64,000 nucleotides of DNA, taken from the NCBI RefSeq assembly GCF_902809865.1, contig NZ_CADDWH010000001.1:3720001-3784000 (forward strand), written 5' to 3'. The translations under genes were made by a program, and so were the position numbers. Shown here piece by piece: positions 7,937-16,380 of the stretch; the first letter of the stretch is position 1, and the number at the start of each line of letters is the position of its first letter. The DNA comes from Halobacillus sp. Marseille-Q1614. GTDB lineage: Bacteria; Bacillota; Bacilli; Bacillales; Halobacillaceae. A model generated the notes under the pieces. That model made no database searches, was not told the DNA's origin, and worked only from the letters and a program-made list of their open reading frames with translations.

Positions 7937-8473
7937 ATGAAAGAATTTGACCAGTTTAAAGATAAAGATCAAAAACAGGATAAAAAGAAAAATCAGTTTA
8001 CGATTATAAAAGATGACTCTACCGATGGACATGGGGGATATGGTGTCGGTTCAATCAGTCTTGAAAATATGACTCCTGTTATTGTCGATCCTAATGAGGA
8101 AAAAGCTTTTGTCGACATGGGCGCCCTGCACGCAAGAAGCGCTGTTGAGAAAAGGATCCGCTTTTTAACAGACCGTTCGGAAGTACCTAATGGAAAGCTG
8201 TACTGGATTGTCTGGGTAACTGTTGATTATCGTGACAGCAAACCTTGCTACTATGGCGTGGCCGGAAGTGAGATTGTCGTCGACCGTGAAATCCGCCGCG
8301 GCTATAAGCTGCTCCCAGAACACGTAAACCATATGGATAAGTCGTTAAAAGGAAAATTTGTCGTCGATCATATGGATGAAAAATCGAAAAAAATTCTCGG
8401 TGAATATTTACAAGAGTTCAAAGCGGAATTATGGGAAAACACGGACCAATCGTTAAAAGACAGTTTGCAGTAA
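7937..8473 (+). CDS. ywhD: YwhD family protein
   Basis: This 178-residue acidic and lysine-rich soluble protein has a charged N-terminus (residues 1-22) followed by the conserved YwhD core (TIIKDDSTDGHGGYGVGSI, then ALHARSAVEKRIRF). The function is unknown in any species. AAGGAGG precedes the ATG by eleven bases. The position between ywhB and pbpG matches B. subtilis. Confidence 0.9.
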   Translation: MKEFDQFKDKDQKQDKKKNQFTIIKDDSTDGHGGYGVGSISLENMTPVIVDPNEEKAFVDMGALHARSAVEKRIRFLTDRSEVPNGKLYWIVWVTVDYRDSKPCYYGVAGSEIVVDREIRRGYKLLPEHVNHMDKSLKGKFVVDHMDEKSKKILGEYLQEFKAELWENTDQSLKDSLQ

Positions 8474-8479
8474 ACCAGG

Positions 8480-8512
8480 ACGTCTCTTCTTTATTTTAGA
8501 GGAGACGTTTTT
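8480..8512 (+). terminator. Intrinsic terminator of ywhD
   Basis: ACGTCTC pairs with GAGACGT, with an inner CT/AG extension, followed by TTTTT. Confidence 0.85.
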
Positions 8513-8545
8513 CCTTGTTTTCCATTAAATAACTCGTGTAAACGG

Positions 8546-8579
8546 CGAACGTACGTGCTATAATAAGAACAAACGTTCG
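8546..8579 (+). promoter_or_regulatory. LexA-type SOS operators around the yolD-like promoter
   Basis: AGAACAAACGTTCG (8566-8579) matches the Bacillus LexA box CGAACNNNNGTTCG except for its first base. A half-good second box, CGAACGTACGTGC, starts at 8546. A consensus -10 TATAAT (8559-8564) lies between them, so LexA bound here would block the promoter. Confidence 0.7.
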
Positions 8580-8595
8580 TAGTAGGGGGTTGGTT

Positions 8596-8931
8596 ATGCA
8601 AAGCCGAGACAGAGGAACCATTAAGTGGACATCGCTCATGCTGCCTGAGCATGTCGAAATGATTAAAAAAGTTTGGAAAGAGGATGAGCGCGTTGAAAAA
8701 GGGATACTTGACGAGCAAAAAGCAGCCGAGATTGATTTCGTCCTGCAGCGTGCCCTGCACGACCGTCTGACTGTCGATCTTCGCGTCCATAACGGATTTG
8801 ACTATGACGTCTGGCGTCTGAAAATTACCGATGTAAACAAACGGGAGCGAAAAGTAGAGACAGTTCTTTTTGACTCAAAAGAAGAACGAATTTTTCGCTT
8901 GGATGAGGTGTCTGACATCACGATTGTATAA
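8596..8931 (+). CDS. YolD-like family protein
   Basis: The 111-residue protein has the YolD-like signature: RDRGTIKWTSLMLPEHVEMI near the N-terminus and a C-terminal beta-rich half. ATG 8596 sits six bases after AGGGGG; the upstream TTG at 8590 overlaps the ribosome site. YolD-like genes usually precede a Y-family polymerase (UvrX/YqjW) and are SOS-induced. Here no polymerase gene follows, although the LexA boxes are present. Confidence 0.85.
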   Translation: MQSRDRGTIKWTSLMLPEHVEMIKKVWKEDERVEKGILDEQKAAEIDFVLQRALHDRLTVDLRVHNGFDYDVWRLKITDVNKRERKVETVLFDSKEERIFRLDEVSDITIV

Positions 8932-8934
8932 CTC

Positions 8935-8967
8935 TTCACAAGATGTTCACAAAATGTTCACGAACTT
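8935..8967 (+). repeat. Three direct repeats of TTCACRA at 11-bp spacing
   Basis: TTCACAAGATG, TTCACAAAATG and TTCACGAACTT follow the YolD-like stop codon head to tail (8935, 8946, 8957). Repeats at one helical turn suggest a protein-binding site; no ligand is known. Confidence 0.5.
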
Positions 8968-8982
8968 TCGGGAAGCGGTACC

Positions 8983-9097
8983 TTGACGAAGAAGCAGCTC
9001 GAATAATAATATTAAGGAACACATGGGTTATACATGTATGCTAGGACAGAGAAAACGACCGGTATTTACCGGTCGTTTTCTCTGTCTTTTTTTCTTT
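8983..9097 (+). ncRNA. Possible short transcript with own promoter and terminator
   Basis: TTGACG (8983-8988), an 18-base spacer and TAATAT (9007-9012) are followed after about 35 bases by a strong terminator (9049-9097). No convincing ORF lies between them. This could be a small RNA or a remnant promoter. Confidence 0.22.
9049..9097 (+). terminator. Strong intrinsic terminator between yolD-like gene and pbpG
   Basis: A perfect 14-bp stem (GAGAAAACGACCGG with CCGGTCGTTTTCTC) around TATTTA is followed by two T-runs on the plus strand. Confidence 0.9.
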
Positions 9098-9118
9098 TTT
9101 CTCTGTGTACCTGGTACC
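9085..9118. repeat. GGTACC repeat, locus 2
   Basis: The T-rich tract and GTACCTGGTACC (9107-9118) repeat the arrangement seen at 4405-4437 and 51402-51433, immediately after a terminator stem and before the pbpG stop codon. Confidence 0.75.
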
Positions 9119-9120
9119 GC

Positions 9121-11187
9121 TTATGAGAACCAGTCCACCACATCTTTGTACCATGGATCGTTCTGGAGTTCTTTTTCAATTTCTTTAATATCGGAATCTT
9201 CCGGTTCTGTTCCTTCACACGTTTCCTCAGGTACCTCGTCTTTATCCATATAGACGAGACGTTCCTCTGGACAGGCAGGGCTTGAGAGTTTCCCTGATTC
9301 CGGATTGATGTACACTCCTTTTAAGTCGGAAGAAGGAGGGGTGAAGGCCGTAACCGGCACCTCTTCATGAATCCCTTCCATCGAGCTGGCCCAAATCTCT
9401 TTTGAATACTGATGATCACGTGCTTTTGTCATTTTCCGGTTGTCATCATATCCGCTCCATACGCCCATCACATACTGCGGGCTGAAGCCGATCATCCAGC
9501 TGTCATTCTCTGTTGTTCCTGACTTTCCTCCATACGTGCGTGTCAGCTGATCAGCAATGCTTGCACCGGTAACGCTCATGTATCCATTGAGAGACGGATC
9601 GAACATTCCGGTCATCATGTGAGTCACCGTAAAAGCTGTATTTCTATCGATTTTCTTATCTTTCTTTTTCTTCTTCTTGTCTTTTAATTCGTAGACAACA
9701 TTATCATGCTGATCGGTGATTTTTGTAATCGTATGCTTCTTCACCTTCGCCGAACCGCTCACGAGCCGTGCATAACTGTCAACCATATCGTAAAGCGGAA
9801 TGGAAGCTGTCCCTAAAGCGAGCGACGGTACTTCCGGCAGATCTCCTTTAATGCCAAAATCCCGGAGTGTCTTGACAAGCTTTTCAGGGCCAAGTTCCAT
9901 GTTTGTTTTCACGGCGTAAATATTGTCGGACAAAGCGAGCGCCTGCGCCATTGTAATTTTATCATCGGCATAATAATTGTTGTAATTACTAGGAGAATAT
10001 ACATCGCCATTGTCCAGTTTAAACGATGTCGGCTTGCTTTCCTGCATCGTCAGAGGTGTGTAATCATTTTTCAAAGCGGCGTAGTATAAAAATGGCTTAA
10101 TTGTCGATCCGACCATCCGTTTTGCGTGAGTGGCGCGGTTGTATGTGCCTGCTGTGTAATCTCTTCCACCGACCATCGCAGTGACGGCACCTGTCGAGCT
10201 GTCCATGACTACAGCGGCTGTCTGGATTTCTTCGTTTTGCTGCATTTCTTCTTCAACCGCATTTTCCAAAGCTTCCTGATGGTTCTCGACTAATGTTGTA
10301 TAAATGTGAAAACCGCCTGATTCCACTTCTTCTTTTTTCAAATCCAGTAAGCGGGCGGCTTCGCGGATCACTTCCTCCTGGAAATAAGGAGCGATCGACT
10401 TGTCATCACTTTTTGAGTGGTCATAGTAACTCAGTGAAGCTGTGACGGCTTCCTGTTTTTCTTCGCTTGTGATGAACTGCAAATCATCCATTCTCGTTAA
10501 AATCCGTTCCTGTCGGGTTTCTGCGTTTTCTTCATTCGAAAGCGGTGAATAATAAGTCGGACCCTTAGGAATCCCTGCAAGCATGGTCGCTTCCGCCAGC
10601 GTCAGGTCATCGGCATTTTTATTGAAATAATAACGGCTCGCCGACTCGATCCCATACGCTCCATGGCCATAATAAATCGTGTTTAAGTAGCCTTCGAGTA
10701 TTTCATCTTTTTCATAAAAAAGCTCAAGCCGCAATGCATACATTGCTTCTTTAATTTTCCGGGTCCACGTCTTTTCATGTGATAAATAAAGGTTGCGGGC
10801 ATACTGCTGCGTAATTGTGCTAGCCCCTTCGACCATGCTCATCGCTTTAAGGTCGGTCAAGGCAGCGGAGGCCATCCGTTTTAAATCGAAGCCAAAATGA
10901 TTGTAAAACCGATGATCTTCAATCGCCAGAGTCGCATCAACCACCTTATCCGGCATCTCCTCAAGGCTTATCCAGTAACGGTCCTCACCGGCGCGGGAAT
11001 CCTCCATAACTTCACCATCAGCTTTATAAAAAGTTGTATTCTGTGCATTGTTCAGTGACGGAGGCCCGAGCATAATCGCGTATACCAGCACCGCTAGTAG
11101 GCCAATCACACCAAGCACAGCACAGGCGAACGCCGCTTTAAAGCTTCGACTCAGCCATTTCCACGTAAAACGAATAAATAATAGCAT
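9121..11187 (-). CDS. pbpG: Class A penicillin-binding protein (PbpG/PBP2d type)
   Basis: The 688-residue bifunctional peptidoglycan synthase has an N-terminal membrane anchor (about 14-42) and a transglycosylase domain (EDHRFYNHFGFDLKR and STITQQYARNLYLS, about 90-155). The transpeptidase domain has SxxK in GSTIKPFLYYAA (about 357), SDN in ALSDNIYAV and KSGTT (about 555). A lysine-rich run (KKKKKKDKK) lies near residue 505. B. subtilis pbpG (ywhE) at this locus acts in spore peptidoglycan synthesis and is sigma-F controlled; a sigma-F/G-like promoter lies upstream here too. Confidence 0.92.
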   Translation of the reverse strand: MLLFIRFTWKWLSRSFKAAFACAVLGVIGLLAVLVYAIMLGPPSLNNAQNTTFYKADGEVMEDSRAGEDRYWISLEEMPDKVVDATLAIEDHRFYNHFGFDLKRMASAALTDLKAMSMVEGASTITQQYARNLYLSHEKTWTRKIKEAMYALRLELFYEKDEILEGYLNTIYYGHGAYGIESASRYYFNKNADDLTLAEATMLAGIPKGPTYYSPLSNEENAETRQERILTRMDDLQFITSEEKQEAVTASLSYYDHSKSDDKSIAPYFQEEVIREAARLLDLKKEEVESGGFHIYTTLVENHQEALENAVEEEMQQNEEIQTAAVVMDSSTGAVTAMVGGRDYTAGTYNRATHAKRMVGSTIKPFLYYAALKNDYTPLTMQESKPTSFKLDNGDVYSPSNYNNYYADDKITMAQALALSDNIYAVKTNMELGPEKLVKTLRDFGIKGDLPEVPSLALGTASIPLYDMVDSYARLVSGSAKVKKHTITKITDQHDNVVYELKDKKKKKKDKKIDRNTAFTVTHMMTGMFDPSLNGYMSVTGASIADQLTRTYGGKSGTTENDSWMIGFSPQYVMGVWSGYDDNRKMTKARDHQYSKEIWASSMEGIHEEVPVTAFTPPSSDLKGVYINPESGKLSSPACPEERLVYMDKDEVPEETCEGTEPEDSDIKEIEKELQNDPWYKDVVDWFS

Positions 11188-11219
11188 TCTCCTATTCTCC
11201 TGACTGTTATAATTGCTAT

Positions 11220-11250
11220 TATTATGGGAAAATCATAGGTAAAATAAACA
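11220..11250 (-). promoter_or_regulatory. Sigma-F/G-like promoter of pbpG
   Basis: On the minus strand TGTTTA (11250-11245), an 18-base spacer and CATAATA (11226-11220) resemble forespore promoters, whose -10 consensus is CATACTA-like. The site is about 33 bases before the ATG. Confidence 0.5.
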
Positions 11251-11255
11251 TTGTC

Positions 11256-11283
11256 TTGCTTTTTCCGCAAATTCCACTATAAT
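11256..11283 (+). promoter_or_regulatory. Sigma-A promoter of speE
   Basis: TTGCTT, a 16-base spacer and a consensus TATAAT (11278-11283) lie 37 bases before the speE start. The promoter is back to back with that of pbpG. Confidence 0.55.
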
Positions 11284-11320
11284 TTGTTTGTTTGGTGAAA
11301 AGAGAAAGGAGAGTCACCCT

Positions 11321-12148
11321 ATGGCTACATGGTTTACTGAAAAACAAACCGAAAATTTCGGCATTACAGCGAAAGTTAATCGGTCTTTGCATAAAGAGAG
11401 AACAGATTTTCAAGAATTAGAAATGCTGGAAACAGAAGAATGGGGCAACATGCTTGTCCTTGATGATATGGTCATGACGACCGAAAAAGATGAATTCGTT
11501 TACCATGAAATGATCGCGCATGTCCCGTTAAATACCCATCCCAGTCCAAAGAAAGTGCTCGTAGTCGGCGGGGGAGACGGCGGTGTTATCCGCGAAGTCC
11601 TTAAGCACGAAAGCGTTGAAAAAGCTGTGCTTGTTGAAATTGATGGTAAAGTTATCGAATACTCCAAGCAGTATCTTCCTTCCATTGCGGGAACACTGGA
11701 TGATCCGCGTGTTGACGTACAGGTGGATGACGGCTTTATGCACATTGCGAAAAGCGAACGCGAGTATGATGTCATTATGGTCGACTCCACAGAGCCTGTC
11801 GGACCAGCCGTGAACCTTTTTACAAAAGGATTTTATGAAGGAATTTCGAAGGCCTTGAAAGAAGACGGGATTTTCGTTGCGCAGACGGACAACCCTTGGT
11901 TTAAAGCTGATTTGATTCGCCAGGCGTACAGCGACATTAAAGAAACCTTCCCGATCACAAAAGTGTATACAGCGAACATTCCAACGTATCCGAGCGGCCT
12001 TTGGACGTTTACGATGGGAAGCAAAATCTATGATCCAAAACAAGTGCCCGCTGAGCGCTTTACGGAAATGGATACGAAATACTATACGAGCGAAATCCAT
12101 CAGGCAGCGTTTGCTTTGCCGAAGTTTGTACGGGATCTGACAGAATAA
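11321..12148 (+). CDS. speE: Spermidine synthase
   Basis: This 275-residue polyamine aminopropyltransferase moves the aminopropyl group of decarboxylated AdoMet to putrescine. Motifs are the AdoMet-fold [18 protein letters not shown] (about 79-96) and [13 protein letters not shown] (about 154-166), with the catalytic aspartate at its start. AAAGGAGA precedes ATG 11321; the longer frame from 11288 lacks a ribosome site. speB follows after a GGTACC repeat. Confidence 0.96.
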   Translation: MATWFTEKQTENFGITAKVNRSLHKERTDFQELEMLETEEWGNMLVLDDMVMTTEKDEFVYHEMIAHVPLNTHPSPKKVLVVGGGDGGVIREVLKHESVEKAVLVEIDGKVIEYSKQYLPSIAGTLDDPRVDVQVDDGFMHIAKSEREYDVIMVDSTEPVGPAVNLFTKGFYEGISKALKEDGIFVAQTDNPWFKADLIRQAYSDIKETFPITKVYTANIPTYPSGLWTFTMGSKIYDPKQVPAERFTEMDTKYYTSEIHQAAFALPKFVRDLTE

Positions 12149-12208
12149 CCGAGCAAATGGGTATACTGATTAGACTAAAAAGCGTTCTGTAACCAATAAA
12201 GAATAATC

Positions 12209-12221
12209 GGTACCTGGTACC
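12209..12221. repeat. GGTACC repeat, locus 3
   Basis: A single GGTACCTGGTACC unit lies in the speE-speB gap, 23 bases before the speB start. No T-tract accompanies this copy. Confidence 0.8.
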
Positions 12222-12244
12222 TTAAAGAAAAGGAGGGCAACCCA

Positions 12245-13123
12245 ATGTCCCACTATTTCGATGAGTCGTATTCCGGCAAGGTCTTCATCATGAGCCGATC
12301 CACAGAAGAAGAGGCGCAGGCTGTCATCTACGGGATGCCAATGGACTACACGGTCAGTTTCCGCCCGGGCTCCCGGTTCGGCCCAAACCGTATCCGCGAA
12401 GCTTCAATAGGCATTGAAGAATACAGCCCTTACTTAGACAGGCATCTTGAAGAAGTCGCTTACCATGACGCCGGCGATCTCATGTTTCCGTTTGGAAACG
12501 CGGGGAAAAGCCTGGATATTATCGAAGACTATATGAAAGAACTTTTGAAAAAAGGAAAGTTTCCGATCGGGCTCGGCGGAGAGCACCTCGTCAGCTGGCC
12601 GGTCATTAGGGCGGTTCACGAAACGCTGCCGAATCTGAAGATTATCCATATCGATGCCCATGCCGACTTAAGGGAGGAGTACGAGGGAGAAGTCCTTTCC
12701 CACTCGACTCCAATCCGCAAAGCGTGCGGGCTGCTGGGTCCAGAGAATGTCTACTCATTCGGCATCCGCTCCGGCATGCGCGAAGAATTTCAATACGCAA
12801 AAGAAAGCGGTATGCACATGTACCGCTACGAAGTACTGGAACCGCTGAAGAAAGTGCTGCCAGGACTTACGGGTGAAAATGTCTACGTCACCATCGATAT
12901 CGATGTGCTCGACCCGGCTTATGCACCGGGGACCGGAACCGCAGAAGCAGGCGGAATTTCTTCCAAGGAGCTGCTCGGCGCGATCCACGAAATCGCCCGA
13001 TCAGAAGTGAATGTGGTCGGCTGTGACCTTGTTGAAGTAGCGCCGGCCTATGACCCGACTGAGCAGACAGCCATCGCAGCAAGTAAATTTGTACGTGAAA
13101 TGCTTTTGGGGTTTGTTAAATAA
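12245..13123 (+). CDS. speB: Agmatinase
   Basis: This 292-residue ureohydrolase hydrolyses agmatine to putrescine and urea. The two-Mn site is visible: GGEH (about 118), HIDAHADLREEYEGE (about 137-151) and TIDIDVLDPAYAPGTGT (about 218-234). AAGGAGGGC precedes the ATG. Together with speE it gives the arginine-decarboxylase route to spermidine; speA is not in the window. Confidence 0.96.
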   Translation: MSHYFDESYSGKVFIMSRSTEEEAQAVIYGMPMDYTVSFRPGSRFGPNRIREASIGIEEYSPYLDRHLEEVAYHDAGDLMFPFGNAGKSLDIIEDYMKELLKKGKFPIGLGGEHLVSWPVIRAVHETLPNLKIIHIDAHADLREEYEGEVLSHSTPIRKACGLLGPENVYSFGIRSGMREEFQYAKESGMHMYRYEVLEPLKKVLPGLTGENVYVTIDIDVLDPAYAPGTGTAEAGGISSKELLGAIHEIARSEVNVVGCDLVEVAPAYDPTEQTAIAASKFVREMLLGFVK

Positions 13124-13131
13124 ATGATAGA

Positions 13132-13170
13132 ATGAATCCGTTGTTGAAAAAATGCAGCGGATTCTTTTTA
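13132..13170 (+). terminator. Intrinsic terminator of speB
   Basis: GAATCCGTTG pairs with CAGCGGATTC, followed by TTTTTA. Confidence 0.8.
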
Positions 13171-13301
13171 TGGCTGCGGCGTGCAAATTTGAAATCGATG
13201 GAGATACCGGTTGAATGGCGTGTATTTTAGAAAAACTTGCCAGTGAGTGCCCCCGCCGTTCCACGACACGATCAAACAGAATTAAAGGAGTCGCTTTCTA
13301 T

Positions 13302-13748
13302 ATGAATAAAAAAATTATCGCGTTTACGGCAGGTTATGCCATCATTATGGCTATACTGCTCGTATTAACGTTTAACTACAGCTGGAATCCTTCCGGCTAC
13401 AGCTATGAACTGAACCATCCGGAAATGACGATTAAGCAGGGACTGACAGGATCTGAGCAGACGACCGTTGATTTCACTGAGAACATGGCGGATGCTTTGC
13501 TGTTTCAGGTCGCTGTAAGTAATGTGCATTCCCACTGGAAGCAGGATCTGCTCGTCTTAGCACTGTTTTTCCCGCTGATTTTGTTTTCTGTATTTAAGGA
13601 GTATCGCCCATTTAAAGAGGTTCTTCCTTATAAATGGTTTGTGGGCTTAAGTGCGGCTGTGATCATTGCATATTTGGCCATTTCGCTGCCGGCTTATTTG
13701 ACAGAATTGGACGCGGTTCATCAATATGCGTCAAGCTTATTAGAATAA
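13302..13748 (+). CDS. Membrane protein of unknown function
   Basis: This 148-residue protein has three hydrophobic helices (about 4-23, 88-106, 114-137) and an extracellular-like loop of 65 residues between the first two. AAAGGAG lies ten bases before ATG 13302; the longer frame from 13215 has no ribosome site. I do not recognise the family. It stands alone between speB and ywiB. Confidence 0.75.
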   Translation: MNKKIIAFTAGYAIIMAILLVLTFNYSWNPSGYSYELNHPEMTIKQGLTGSEQTTVDFTENMADALLFQVAVSNVHSHWKQDLLVLALFFPLILFSVFKEYRPFKEVLPYKWFVGLSAAVIIAYLAISLPAYLTELDAVHQYASSLLE

Positions 13749-13814
13749 ACCTTGAGTTTTTGTAGATGAGTTCTTATAATGTAAAGGTTAAGGATGTACG
13801 TGAGGTGTGATGAA

Positions 13815-14246
13815 ATGAGTGGTAAAGATATACGGGTAAAGCTCGTGACGGAAATTCGCGAGGCGGATCGCAAAGAAGAGATGACGATGTCTGAGTCCGG
13901 GCAGTATTTCTCGCGCGGGGATACGGAGGTTCTTAAATTTACGGAGCATCCAGATGAGGGCGAGCCGATCCAGACGATGGTGACGGTGAAGCCGGGTCAC
14001 GTGAGTATTAAACGGACGGGCGGAGTTGACATGCGCCAGGTGTTTCAAAAACAGCTGGAGACTGAGAATTTATACCACCATACGTATGGTGATTTTCATA
14101 TGCGGACGTTCACAGACCAGATTGAGTACCGATCACTGAATGAAGCGAATCGGGGACGGCTGTTTATTAGTTATCAAATGACGCTGAACCATGAGGTGAC
14201 ACAGCGTCATCGGTTGACGTTACTTTTTGAGGAGGAAAGCGAATGA
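13815..14246 (+). CDS. ywiB: YwiB family beta-barrel protein (DUF1934)
   Basis: This 143-residue protein is rich in beta strands and short charged turns and ends [13 protein letters not shown]1934 proteins form a calycin-like barrel of unknown ligand. The ATG at 13815, following AGGTGTGA, is preferred to 13794. The TGA overlaps the argS ATG (ATGA), so it is translationally coupled to argS, as in many Bacillaceae. Confidence 0.88.
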   Translation: MSGKDIRVKLVTEIREADRKEEMTMSESGQYFSRGDTEVLKFTEHPDEGEPIQTMVTVKPGHVSIKRTGGVDMRQVFQKQLETENLYHHTYGDFHMRTFTDQIEYRSLNEANRGRLFISYQMTLNHEVTQRHRLTLLFEEESE

Positions 14247-15910
14247 ATATTGTCGAGCAGACGGAACAGAAGCTAAAAGGTGAAATCGTCCGGGCCGTGA
14301 AACAGGCCGGCTTGGCGACAGATGAAGAGATGCCGGATGTTGTGCTGGAGCAGCCAAAGGATAAAGCGCACGGAGACTATGCAACAAATATGGCGATGCA
14401 GCTGGCTCGTGTAGCGAAGAAAAATCCGCGTCAGATTGCTGCTGAGCTTATTGAGGCGTTTGACCGCTCGAAGGCATCGATTGAAAAAATCGAAATCGCT
14501 GGTCCTGGTTTTATTAATTTTAAAATGAACAACCAATACTTAACGGATCTCGTGCCTGCGATTCTTGAAGCAGGAGAAAATTATGGCCGTACCGATACCG
14601 GACAAGGCCATAAAATCCAGGTTGAGTTTGTGTCAGCCAACCCGACTGGTACGCTTCACTTAGGCCACGCGCGGGGAGCAGCGGTTGGTGATTCCTTGTG
14701 TAACGTGCTGGACGCGGCTGGATACAACGTGTCTCGTGAGTATTATATCAATGATGCTGGAAACCAGATGAACAATCTGGCGCTTTCCGTTCAGGCACGC
14801 TATATGCAGGCGCTTGGCAAAGACTGGAACATGCCGGAAGACGGTTACCAGGGACAGGACATTATTGACCTTGGACAAAAGCTCGTTGATGAGGATGGAG
14901 ACAAGTGGGCCGACACTCCGGAAGAGGAACGTATTGAATTTTTCCTTGCTTACGGTTTGAAATTTTTGCTTGACCGCATTAAGTATGACCTGGAAGAATT
15001 CCGTGTTCCGTTTGATGAGTGGTTCTCTGAAACTTCTCTTTATAAAGGTGACCAAATCAAAGATGCGCTCAAAGTTCTTGAAGAGAAAAACTATGTGTAC
15101 GAAAAAGATGATGCGACATGGTTTGAAACGACGAAATTCGGAGATGACAAAGACCGCGTGCTGATTAAGAATGATGGTACGTACACGTATTTGACGCCCG
15201 ATATCGCTTACCATAAGAACAAGCTGGACCGCGGGTTTGATACACTGATCAACATCTGGGGAGCAGATCACCACGGCTATATTCCTCGGATGAAAGCGGC
15301 GATTCAGGCGCTTGGCTACAATGAAGATACACTTGAAGTTGAAATCATCCAGATGGTGAACTTGTTCCAGGACGGGGAAAAGGTGAAAATGAGTAAGCGT
15401 ACTGGTAAAGCTGTCACGCTTCGTGAACTGATGGAAGAGGTCGGAATCGACGCGATGCGTTATTTCTTCTCCATGCGTTCCTGTGATTCTCATCTTGATT
15501 TTGATATGGACCTGGCTCGTTCTGAATCAAATGAAAACCCAGTGTACTACGTGCAGTATGCTCACGCCCGTATATGTACAATGCTTAGTCAGGCTATTGA
15601 AAAAGGACTGGCTGCCGGTGAGTTTGACGGAAGCCACCTCACTTCAGAAAAAGAAGAAGATCTCCTGAAGCGCTTAGGAGAGTTCCCGCAAGTAGTGGCT
15701 GATGCAGCTGAGAAGCGCACGCCTCACCGCGTGACGCAGTATGCGTTTGATCTTGCATCAAATCTGCACAGCTTCTACAACGCAGAAAAAGTACTGGAGG
15801 CCGATCATCCAGAACGGACGTCTGCACGGATTGCACTGATGAAAGCCGTCCGTACGACATTGCAGAATGCTCTGTTATTAATTGGGGTTTCCGCGCCGGA
15901 ACAAATGTAA
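14243..15910 (+). CDS. argS: Arginyl-tRNA synthetase
   Basis: This 555-residue class I synthetase shows an N-terminal Add1 domain (about 1-110), the HIGH-type motif [11 protein letters not shown] (about 136-146), and KMSKR in [11 protein letters not shown] (about 383). A DALR anticodon domain follows at about 435-555, ending in the methionine-terminated tail typical of ArgS. GGAGG lies inside the ywiB end. A strong terminator follows. Confidence 0.97.
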   Translation: MNIVEQTEQKLKGEIVRAVKQAGLATDEEMPDVVLEQPKDKAHGDYATNMAMQLARVAKKNPRQIAAELIEAFDRSKASIEKIEIAGPGFINFKMNNQYLTDLVPAILEAGENYGRTDTGQGHKIQVEFVSANPTGTLHLGHARGAAVGDSLCNVLDAAGYNVSREYYINDAGNQMNNLALSVQARYMQALGKDWNMPEDGYQGQDIIDLGQKLVDEDGDKWADTPEEERIEFFLAYGLKFLLDRIKYDLEEFRVPFDEWFSETSLYKGDQIKDALKVLEEKNYVYEKDDATWFETTKFGDDKDRVLIKNDGTYTYLTPDIAYHKNKLDRGFDTLINIWGADHHGYIPRMKAAIQALGYNEDTLEVEIIQMVNLFQDGEKVKMSKRTGKAVTLRELMEEVGIDAMRYFFSMRSCDSHLDFDMDLARSESNENPVYYVQYAHARICTMLSQAIEKGLAAGEFDGSHLTSEKEEDLLKRLGEFPQVVADAAEKRTPHRVTQYAFDLASNLHSFYNAEKVLEADHPERTSARIALMKAVRTTLQNALLLIGVSAPEQM

Positions 15911-15923
15911 AACAGAATGAAAT

Positions 15924-15965
15924 AAAGCCGTCTCAACATATAATCGTTGGGACGGCTTTTTTTTA
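15924..15965 (+). terminator. Intrinsic terminator of argS
   Basis: AAAGCCGTCTCAAC pairs with GTTGGGACGGCTTT, followed by a long T-run. Confidence 0.93.
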
Positions 15966-16022
15966 CTGTTGGAAATCTTCTGGAATAGTTTCAGTTAATC
16001 AGCAGTGAGAGAGGAATTGGCG

Positions 16023-16110
16023 AGACTACTGTGGAAAAACGGGCGATCCGATAACCTGGAGCGCGGTTTTTGCGAGGAGACTCGGGCGTTCTCGTCCGCG
16101 AAAAAGCGAG
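16023..16110. repeat. G+C-rich hairpin repeat, copy A
   Basis: The segment from GAGACTACTGTGGAAAAACG to TCCGCGAAAAAGCGAG shares its module order with copies at 30077-30170 and 63228-63345: gact-ctg-ggaaaaa, gcgatccga, gagcg-ggtttttgc, aggag, tccgcg-aaagcg. This is a dispersed Bacillaceae-type intergenic repeat. Confidence 0.7.
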
Positions 16111-16200
16111 TCGATTTCCCCTCACTTTATAAGAAACAAATGTGAAAGTTAAAAGAAACTGAGGGAATGGGTATAGTAAGTTTAGAAGGAGGTATAGGTC

Positions 16201-16380
16201 ATGAAAGAAGTAATATTAGCTTTACTGGCAGGCTTTATAGTTGGTTTTCTATTTGCTGCGATTAAATTACCGATCCCAGCCCCGCCTGCGCTCGCAGGGG
16301 TGGCCGGGATCGTTGGAGTATATTTAGGTTTTAGGTTCTTCTTATGGGTAGGGCCGATGATTTCGTCGGTCATCCGTTAA
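16201..16380 (+). CDS. XapX-domain (DUF1427) small membrane protein
   Basis: This 59-residue protein begins MKEVILALLAGFIVGFLFAA, continues through the XapX core IKLPIPAPPALAGVAGIVG and ends in a second helix. AAGGAGGTATAGGTC precedes the ATG. Its TAA overlaps the stop codon of the convergent cls-like gene by four bases (16377-16380), leaving no room for a terminator between them. Confidence 0.85.
   Translation: MKEVILALLAGFIVGFLFAAIKLPIPAPPALAGVAGIVGVYLGFRFFLWVGPMISSVIR

Noticed and set aside
9023-9253. 76-residue open frame crossing the terminator and the pbpG end
   Set aside because: It runs through a strong terminator and antisense to pbpG; not a gene.
14660-15493. 277-residue minus-strand open frame inside argS
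   Set aside because: Antisense shadow of a strongly supported gene; no ribosome site and the protein text is low-complexity hydrophobic/basic without family character.
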